From the NCBI GenBank assembly GCA_026770615.1, contig MU631680.1:97840-112463 (forward strand): a stretch of DNA of 14,624 nt. The letters are read 5' to 3'. Position numbers and translations under genes: made by a program. Source of the DNA: Pavlovales sp. CCMP2436. Taxonomy: Eukaryota > Haptophyta > Pavlovophyceae > Pavlovales. Under the pieces are notes generated by a model. That model was given only the letters and a program-made list of their open reading frames with translations, made no database searches and had not been told where the DNA came from. Below, piece after piece: positions 9,142-14,624 of this stretch (the first letter of the stretch is position 1; every line of letters starts with the position of its first letter).

Positions 9142-9430
9142 GTTAACTTGCCACTGTAAATATGGCAATATATGGCAAAAATATGGCAAAAAAAATCCTC
9201 GTTGGCAATATTGGAAAAATATAGAAAATATCTGGCCTATGCCAACGAATGCCACCGACAGGAAGTGTGTTGTCGCAATGGGGGAAAGGATAACTATCCA
9301 GTAAAAACCCATGTGAGTACCCTCGAGTACTCACACACATCCATCCACGCTCAAGAGCGCACAGGAATGCTAACAAAAACTCAGCCTCAGCCTCAAAACC
9401 CGCCGTTCTTATTGCCCGCGATCCCCTGTA

Positions 9431-9678
9431 GCCCAGCAGGTGGCCTCCGACTTGCTCGAGCTCGGCCGCACGCGCGACCACCACGCGCCCAGTCATGCGC
9501 TCAGCGACCTCGGCGGTAGTTCAGCCGTGACGCAGATGCACCTCGTCAGCCCCCTCCCAAGGTCTGAACATGTCCACGGTCGCTCCTTGAGGACTCGCTT
9601 TTGCGTGATTGTGAAAAAGGTGTTTTTTAGCGAATATCTCGCAGTAAATGGCTCCGCAATTTTTTAAGATATTATTAT
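9431..9678 (-). other. Coding-like flank of the family A element
   Basis: On the minus strand the frame next to the element reads AEVAERMTGRVVVARAAELE and on to the insertion point. It has third-position GC bias and a normal amino-acid mix, but no start codon and a TGA shortly upstream. It may be an exon or pseudogene fragment interrupted by the element. The remainder, towards 9679, is AT-richer and shows nothing. Confidence 0.35.
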
Positions 9679-9803
9679 TAGCGGCTCAGCATGGTTCAAC
9701 AGGTGGTGTCGTTCTCTCACTGACTTGGTCGACGTCAGACATTAGTCCTGGCAGGAGGGATAGTGGTAGAGGTGAGGTTGGTGGCGAACTCGTAGCAGAT
9801 GCC
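9679..9803. repeat. Dispersed repeat R-B, copy 1
   Basis: About 125 nt match 14473-14598 in the same orientation, starting at TAGCGGCTCAGCATGGTTCA and ending near AACTCGTAGCA. The gaps between the copies are three nucleotides long. On the minus strand both read a CYEF-TNLTSTT frame. It may be an exon or element ORF fragment. Confidence 0.75.
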
Positions 9804-10092
9804 TCATGCCGCATGCTCGGTGCTCCCCACTAAGATGTTGTGAAAGTACCGGCATTGGCGTGACCACTAGCTCACAGGGTATGCTATGATCCATAAGCAA
9901 GCTCATTGGCCGCTCACACTCGAGCGCCATCGGAGTACTTTCAGTTGAAATCACGGCCGAAATTTCAGATTCTTCATGCGCAATGCGCGGCGCATTCGCA
10001 CGACGACTGACGAACAGGTCCGACGGGGAAGTGCGCTGGCTTGCCGGACATGCCTCGGCGTGGGCTATCCGGCCTTCCACATTTCGATGCAA
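9742..10092 (-). CDS. Open frame with no recognised product (doubtful)
   Basis: The minus-strand frame is open for about 116 codons with a mixed, protein-like composition (Ser, Glu, Pro, Met, Leu). It lacks an ATG at its 5' end; the first internal ATG would leave about 64 residues. Its last part runs through repeat R-B in a different frame from the one conserved between the R-B copies, which argues against it. An AAG acceptor-like site lies just upstream. I recognise no domain. Confidence 0.25.
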   Translation of the reverse strand: MHRNVEGRIAHAEACPASQRTSPSDLFVSRRANAPRIAHEESEISAVISTESTPMALECERPMSLLMDHSIPCELVVTPMPVLSQHLSGEHRACGMRHLLRVRHQPHLYHYPSCQD

Positions 10093-10428
10093 AACTCTTA
10101 GCCGGGGCCCGGGGTCTGGCGTGAAACAAGTCCGCGCAAAAATTAACGAGTTAAGGTATTAGTTATTATTTAAATAGTTAGAAGTAAGTATAACTAATAA
10201 TATACTAACTATGACACTGACTAAAATATGATTATGTAGGGGTTTACACGTTATTTACTCGAAGCTGGCCGGCGGCCACGTGCACTCGCTCCTAAGCCCT
10301 GAGCGAGGGATCCAACTTGCGCAGAGCCTCACAACAACAAAACGAGATCGAAATCCACCCGCTTTGCCCCGTGTCGGGCGTGGTACAGACGGAGGGTGAG
10401 ATCGAAAGGGTCTGCGCACAACATTGCC
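10093..10428. other. Spacer, probable 3' UTR of the Sec71-CS gene
   Basis: Minus-strand transcription from the Sec71-CS gene would end here. The stretch 10140-10235 is AT-rich, with an imperfect inverted repeat (ATTAGTTAT and ATAACTAAT). No AATAAA signal or gene is obvious. Confidence 0.5.
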
Positions 10429-11196
10429 TCAGCTGCTTTTGTGCGGCGCTTTCCACATGGCCGCTTCTTTCTTGGCGAGCACGATCTGCAGCGTGTTGTC
10501 CTCGCGCACCGTCCACGAACATTTGTCCGGCTTGACCTCCTGTTCGAGCTCGAGTCTCCTCGGATTGTGGCTGCCGATGACGATGATCACGGCCTGCTGC
10601 TCAAAGTTACAGAGTACGTTGCCTGAGCGGATGTTGGGCGGGAGCGGCAGCCCCAGGCTCATGTGCGTGTTGGACTGCGACCAGTTCCCGCCGCCCCCCG
10701 GGGCTCGCCCCTGGGCGGCCTGCTGGATCTGCGCCTCTCGCCGCTTACGCGCGAGCTGCCAGGCCTGCGGAAAGATGGCCGGGCCCCAGCCCGGCTTCAG
10801 CCGCTCAGCCTCCGTGCGCACCTCCTCCACCTCGTGCTGCAGCTCGAACTCGGAGGCCGTCAGCTCGTCGACCACGTTGGTCGGCACATACGAGTGGCGA
10901 TGCAGCTTGTGGAGGCGCGGCCGGTCGCGCTCGACCATCTCGACGTATGGGAGGATAGCTGCCGCGCGGTTGAGCAGTGAGACCATCAGCATGTTGGGCG
11001 TCGCCGTGCCCTCCTTCTCCAACTCGAGGAGCCGGGTGTACTCCTGCCGCTGCGGGCTGTCCAGGTCGACATCATACGTGTGGTCGTCGAGGTCTGGGAG
11101 ATAGTTGCGATCCTCGTCCTCGCCGATACGGCGGAACGCGAGGTAGCCGATCACCACGGCCACCGCCGCGATGACGAAAGATAAGATGAGAAGCAT
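10429..11196 (-). CDS. Sec66/Sec71-like translocon protein fused to a CS (NudC/p23-like) domain, 255 aa
   Basis: In yeast, Sec66/Sec71 is part of the Sec63 complex that drives post-translational import of proteins into the ER. Residues 2-22 form one hydrophobic anchor at the very N-terminus, followed by charged cytoplasmic sequence. SLLNRAAA (73-80) and EAERLKPGW (129-137) match the two strongest Sec66/Sec71 motifs (ALLNRGAE and EAERLQPGW in yeast). After a Gly-rich link (166-170), residues 171-248 read as a CS domain: NWSQS, LPLPPNIRS, VKPDKCSWTV and a late tryptophan at 248. CS domains occur in NudC and p23 and contact Hsp90 or clients. Yeast Sec66 has no such domain. The ATG at 11196 is the first Met of the frame and starts directly on the anchor; the frame continues upstream only from non-ATG codons. 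The gene has no introns. A 784-bp TIR element begins 136 bp upstream. Confidence 0.8.
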   Translation of the reverse strand: MLLILSFVIAAVAVVIGYLAFRRIGEDEDRNYLPDLDDHTYDVDLDSPQRQEYTRLLELEKEGTATPNMLMVSLLNRAAAILPYVEMVERDRPRLHKLHRHSYVPTNVVDELTASEFELQHEVEEVRTEAERLKPGWGPAIFPQAWQLARKRREAQIQQAAQGRAPGGGGNWSQSNTHMSLGLPLPPNIRSGNVLCNFEQQAVIIVIGSHNPRRLELEQEVKPDKCSWTVREDNTLQIVLAKKEAAMWKAPHKSS

Positions 11197-11332
11197 GGAG
11201 CGCGCCGAAGACTCGTGAAGTGCGAGCTTGCCACGCCGGCGAAGTGCGCGCAACGACTTGCACTTGCGCCGCGTGACACGCACGCCCGCTCTGGCTAATT
11301 TCTTACAAATTGGCAAAAAAAGTTGAGATATT

Positions 11333-12116
11333 TTATATGGGGACCTCTGAGCTCAGAGGTCATCTCCAAATAGGGGACCTCTGAGATCTCCTAAAGTGCT
11401 CCGTATGTCGGGAGATGAGGAACCGACGCGGCCCCAGACGGCGGGAGATTGCGCTGGCGCTGGATTGGCGCATGCAAGGCGACGCGCTGTCTTCCTATTG
11501 GCGTAAAACTATTTAAAACCGCGATAAAATGATCTACCATAGTCGATGGCCTTCCAAGTCCTCCCGTTTCGCACCGGCGGCCACGTTCACGCCTATTGCG
11601 GGACTAGAGAAGGTGCTGGGCTCGGCCGTGGGTGCCCTTCCGGTGCTGATCTCGTGCACGCGTCCGTTCGCCCGGCCCGATAGGTCTCGCGCTGCCGACA
11701 AAGGCAAACCCCCCCATGTTCATTGGCCGGCGAGGCGCGAGGACCTGGCTCGAGCGTCGGGGCGGGGCCGCTCGCGGGCGTTGTCAGACGCACGCGGACC
11801 TCGCGCTCGGCAGGGTCGAGGGGACGGGTGTTACGGCCGGCCTCGCTGCCTCGCCGGGTTGAAGCGCGCCGCTCGAGCCCGGCGGGACGGCTCGCCCTGA
11901 CGCGGCCGGCTACTTGACAGGCTCTAGCGGCTTTAAATAGTTTCACGCCAATTGGAAGACAGCGCGTCGCCTTGCATGCGCCAATCCAGCGCCAGCGCAA
12001 TCTCCCGCCGTCTGGGGCCGCGTCGGGTCCTCATCTCCCGACATACGGAGCACTTTTGGAGATCTCAGAGGTCCCCTATTTGGAGATGACCTCTGAGCTC
12101 AGAGGTCCCCATATAA
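11333..12116. mobile_element. 784-bp non-autonomous TIR element with 190-bp arms (family D)
   Basis: The arms at 11333-11522 and 11927-12116 are inverted copies of 190 nt with five mismatches by eye. The outer edge reads TTATATGGGGACC. TA steps flank the repeat, so a TA target duplication is likely, though the exact edge is ambiguous. Each arm starts with the perfect 20-nt palindrome GACCTCTGAGCTCAGAGGTC. The 404-nt centre is GC-rich. It has only short or compositionally odd frames and no transposase. The near identity of the arms implies a recent insertion. Confidence 0.88.
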
Positions 12117-12174
12117 TATCTTAGAGGTGGTCGAATTCAGGATTAGTGGCCTCTTTAAGTTGCGGAACTCCTAA

Positions 12175-12309
12175 AACACGAAACACCACCTCTACCACGA
12201 GTTCAAGAAGACAGACGAACTGCGCCACGACCTCCACTGCAAACTCAGCCAGATTCTAGCCCCACGCCTCGGACGCACGGCAGACAGAACAGCCACCAAA
12301 ATGATTTAA
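12175..12309 (+). pseudogene. Short open frame ending just before the OTU-type ORF (fragment)
   Basis: Forty-four codons between TAA at 12172 and TAA at 12307, with a coding-like mix (HHLYHEFKKTDELRHDL and on). There is no start codon. It could be the tail of an upstream element ORF cut by the family D insertion, or chance. The next ATG, at 12323, begins the OTU-type ORF. Confidence 0.25.
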
Positions 12310-12322
12310 AGGCCCGATTATT

Positions 12323-13945
12323 ATGTCGGACGAGTGGGCGTCGCTAATGTATATGTATCAAAGGAAAGATAGCAGCGGGGACGCCAGGTGATGAAGACGA
12401 TAATGAGCCAGGCGAAGCCCCCAAACTAGGCGAGCTCCACCTCGCCCTTCTAGGGTGCAGCCTAGCGATGCACCAACTGCGCGACGAGGCGATAAAATCC
12501 ATGGCTGCAGCCATGTCAGACGGAATCTCCAGCTACGAGGTGCAAAAGCACCAAAGCGCAATGTGGGCATCCCAGACCGCCGAAAAGCAGGCCGCCATCG
12601 AGGGCAAGAAGAAACAGGATGAGACCACTCAGAAAGGGAAGAAGAAGACCCAACGCCCACCAGCCCGACCCCACCCCAAACCCCGATCACCCCACATCGA
12701 GCCAAGATGACTCGCCCACGCGGCCACGCCAAACCCACCCACCCCAAGTGATCACCCGTCTACCACACCAAGCCCGACGACACAGCCCCCCGCCAGACTG
12801 AATGGACAGCCACGACGCCGAGCAGCATCCCAATCCAGCGCTGGCAACCCAGCAGTCCCCACAAGCAAACGCCCCGCCAATCAAAGCCATCCAAAAGCGC
12901 CGCCACACAAAAAGGCCAACTACCCCGAAAAAAACCCCGCCACAAAACGCCTGCCTAGCCAGAACCTCCCACGACCACCGCCACGCAAGAAAACAAAGCA
13001 GAAAACCAGCAACCACCAAGTGACAATAGGGACGACCAAGACATCATAGCGCAACAGATGCGAGTCCCGGCCGGCAACTTAAAGAGCCTGTTGGCGTTAG
13101 TTGCGCTAGCCCCAGAGCACGTGAATTGCGGCGGAAACTGCCTGATTTATGCGGCACTAAAGAGCTCAGGGCGACCAGCCAGCTGGAACGCACCATACAA
13201 ATACGGGAGGCGGCAATCACACTAGCAATCGCCCTCCCGGTGGAGGTTAAGAAGGCCCTCAGGCTATGCGTGTGTAAGTTTCTAGTTATTTTATATATAT
13301 AGCGCGCTCAATCTATATGTATAAGTTTCATAGTTAAACGTACAGGGGATCGCGGGCAATAAGAACGGCGCTTTTTGAGGCTGAGGCTGAGTTTCTTCGC
13401 AAATTACATACAAACAATGCTTAAAGTTGCTTAAATTACATACAAACAATGCAAAAAAAGAGGCTCAGTTTCTTAACACGACGGTTTCTTATTGCCCGCG
13501 ATCCCCTGTATGCAGACCGGATATAGACCCAGATGACCCCATGGGGAACGACCTAGACCACAGTAAGCGACCCAACTTCTGGCCAATAGCAGCGTAGGCA
13601 AAACACGGCTTTCCCCACTTCCCAACGAACCAGGCCGCATGGATGTCAGACAATATGCTCCACCGCATAGCGACAGTCATGGGAACAGACATCGCGGTGC
13701 TGAAACTAAGCAGAGACCCCGGCAAAGTGGGCGACATTATCGACCTATATTACGGATACACCCCGCACCACCCGCGGATCGGCAGTACCACATGGATACA
13801 CCGAACTACTACAGGAGGCAGAACACGGCAGAATAAAACCCTCGGTGAATTGCTTACGGCATCGCACAGCGGGCAAGGCAGGACAATATGCGTAATCACC
13901 ATCGACGCCAACACGACACACTTCGAGGCAACACGAAAAATTTAG
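12323..13945 (+). pseudogene. Decayed mobile-element-type ORF with OTU-like cysteine protease domain
   Basis: Coding sequence continues through several frames. An acidic start at 12323 shifts frame near 12385 into an Ala/Gln/Lys-rich helical part (12468 on). A TGA at 12708 interrupts a long Pro/Lys/Gln-rich linker, and a further shift lies near 13015. The protease block holds NCGGNCLIYAAL (Cys codon 13139-13141), the OTU nucleophile region, then after a shift near 13200 an REAAITLAIA helix. Beyond the MITE (13341-13510) and a TAG at 13595 come W-MSDNMLHRIATVMGTDIAVL and a C-terminal VITIDANTTHFEATRK, where the His at 13919-13921 fits the OTU catalytic His. OTU domains remove ubiquitin, and related ones occur in eukaryotic retroelements. 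A GTAAGT site near 13277 and a GCAG at 13512-13515 could mark an intron. No reverse transcriptase is visible, so the element class is unknown. Confidence 0.6.
13341..13510 (+). mobile_element. 170-bp MITE of family A, copy 2
   Basis: It has the same length, ends (TACAGGGGATCGCGGGCAAT and inverse) and internal AAATTACATACAAACAATGC repeats as the copy at 7384-7553, with about four substitutions. It lies within the OTU-type pseudogene, between the nucleophile part and the histidine part, in an AT-rich stretch that may be an intron. TA is present at both edges. Confidence 0.9.
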
Positions 13946-14166
13946 TAGAGCAACTGACAAGCAAGAAGAGGGTGGGGGGGTGAGGAGGGGGGGGAGGTGG
14001 TGTCAAGGTAATCTGACAATGGTCAAATTTACTTGACTCGATCCTCCCGGACTCTCAGTCCGGGACATTCGCAGTCCGGCTAAGATAGCAAGGAACTTGT
14101 CTTCATCACGAAGATAAGTTTCTATTATTAAACTTGAGTCGTTTCTGCTCTCACTTCTTTTATTAT
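13946..14166. other. Spacer with a G-rich tract and two small hairpins
   Basis: Positions 13969-13999 are runs of G separated by one or two bases, a possible G-quadruplex on the plus strand. At 14046-14064 a perfect 8-nt stem (CCCGGACT/AGTCCGGG) closes a 3-nt loop. At about 14097-14119 CTTGTCTTC and GAAGATAAG form a stem with one mismatch. No gene was seen. Confidence 0.55.
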
Positions 14167-14309
14167 ATATTAATGTAGGGGGGTTCGGGCTGGCGGTACG
14201 TTTCAAGTCTAAGTCAGGCTGATCTTAGCGCTCCGACGCAGGCTCCTACGCGCTACGCCGAAGTGGGGAGCTGGTAGAAGTGGTGGATGAGGAGGAAGCC
14301 GAAAACAAA
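14167..14309 (+). repeat. Dispersed repeat R-A, copy 2 (inverted)
   Basis: Inverse of 8853-8995 with few mismatches. The match stops abruptly at GCCGAAAACAAA, where copy 1 continues into a coding-like frame but this copy enters TATATATGA and then the 61-bp-arm hairpin. The copy is therefore truncated or interrupted. Confidence 0.75.
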
Positions 14310-14317
14310 TATATATG

Positions 14318-14464
14318 ATAGGGATTCAAGCTGGCGTCTGACTGTTCTGAATGTTGTGCTGGTCTGAGCGCTGCGTCGATTTATATATATTGCAGGTAAT
14401 GGGCGACGCAGCGCTCAGACCAGCACAACATTTAGAACAGTCAGACGCCAGCTTGAATCCCTAT
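14318..14464. repeat. Hairpin with 61-bp arms and a 25-bp AT-rich loop
   Basis: The arms at 14318-14378 and 14404-14464 are inverted copies over 61 nt with one mismatch, from ATAGGGATTCAAGC to the CTGCGTCG turn. The loop is ATTTATATATATTGCAGGTA plus five more bases. It sits exactly between repeats R-A and R-B. It is probably a foldback element, or a palindrome formed by inverted duplication. Such a structure can also arise as a sequencing or assembly artefact. Confidence 0.85.
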
Positions 14465-14472
14465 TATAAATA

Positions 14473-14598
14473 TAGCGGCTCAGCATGGTTCACCAGGTGT
14501 TGTACACACACTGACTTGGTCGACGCCAGACGTTAGTCCTGGCAGCAGGGATGGTGGTGGTAGAGGTGAGGTTGGTGGTGAACTCGTAGCAATTGCCA
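14473..14598. repeat. Dispersed repeat R-B, copy 2
   Basis: Matches 9679-9803 in the same orientation, with substitutions and three-nucleotide gaps. On the minus strand this copy is open from the contig end (CYEFTTNLTSTTTIPAARTN) to a TGA, while copy 1 has earlier stops. Confidence 0.75.
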
Positions 14599-14604
14599 CA
14601 GGCT

Positions 14605-14624
14605 CCCCCCCCCCCCCCCCCCCC
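14605..14624. repeat. Poly-C run at the right contig end
   Basis: Twenty C residues end the window directly after repeat R-B. This is likely an assembly or library edge rather than biology. Confidence 0.9.

Larger units (their letters stand above)
7166..9430 (-). mobile_element. 2.27-kb TIR DNA element (family A), nested insertions, TA target duplication
   Basis: Both ends carry the inverted sequence TACAGGGGATCGCGGGCAAT, with TA at each outer edge (7166-7167 and 9429-9430). Inward, the right arm (about 9222-9430) matches the left arm over about 200 nt. The left arm is split by two insertions (7384-7553 and about 7590-8234) and contains a rearranged stretch near 7184-7280. The match resumes at 8235-8256 with the TTGCCGTAGACCAGATATT-like sequence, which shows that the two ends belong to one element. 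No transposase was found, so it is non-autonomous. A TA duplication fits several superfamilies, including Tc1/mariner-like elements. Relative to the two 170-bp MITEs it lies in reverse orientation. Confidence 0.75.

Noticed and set aside
7166..9430. Family A as an introner (element carrying its own splice sites)
   Set aside because: A GT...TAG can be read across this insertion in plus orientation, but the other two copies do not offer the same sites and the coding-like flanks are on the minus strand.
11197..11316. Basic N-terminal extension of the Sec71-CS frame from a TTG codon
   Set aside because: No ATG. The Sec66 family starts near its membrane anchor, as the ATG at 11196 gives.
11529..11900. 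Open frame inside the family D element
   Set aside because: Arg/Ala/Gly-rich with no motif. Several frames are equally open in this GC-rich core, so no coding evidence.

Overview
The window looks like a complete contig from a GC-rich nuclear genome of a unicellular eukaryote, most likely a microalga or related protist (a haptophyte- or stramenopile-like genome would fit, but I cannot assign a clade). The reasons are GT-AG introns that join in phase, exons far richer in GC than the introns and spacers, a eukaryotic sterol-sensing/Patched-type transporter, an ER translocon subunit, an organelle-targeted serine acetyltransferase, and many terminal-inverted-repeat (TIR) elements. No bacterial operon, Shine-Dalgarno layout, rRNA, tRNA or CRISPR array was recognised. 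The contig starts in an 18-nt T run and ends in a 20-nt C run.

Layout. (1) 471-3524, minus strand: N-terminal half of a Patched-like RND/sterol-sensing-domain protein in five well-supported exons. A possible sixth exon lies at 103-178 and the second half is missing. Its introns carry microsatellites. (2) 4870-5925, plus strand: intronless serine O-acetyltransferase with a probable mitochondrial presequence and a C-terminal isoleucine. It is divergent from gene 1 across a 1.35-kb spacer. (3) 5926-7165: no gene recognised. (4) 7166-9430: a nest of transposable elements. One 2.27-kb TA-flanked TIR element contains a 170-bp deletion derivative of its own family, a 645-bp inverted-repeat element and a 643-bp AT-rich foldback element that carries exon-like sequence. 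(5) 10429-11196, minus strand: a Sec66/Sec71-like membrane protein fused to a CS (NudC/p23-like) domain. (6) 11333-12116: a 784-bp element with 190-bp TIRs, 136 bp upstream of that gene's start. (7) 12175-13945: a decayed mobile-element-type ORF with an OTU-like cysteine protease domain, interrupted by a second copy of the 170-bp MITE. (8) 14167-14624: copies of two modules seen at 8.85-9.0 kb and 9.7-9.8 kb, separated by a 61-bp-arm hairpin.

Three host genes are therefore recognisable: a membrane lipid/sterol-type transporter, the entry enzyme of cysteine synthesis, and a post-translational ER translocation factor. They are functionally unrelated, as expected in a eukaryotic chromosome. The most unusual points are the Sec71-CS domain fusion, and the nested elements, in which one TIR arm supplies the related empty site for an insertion in the other arm.
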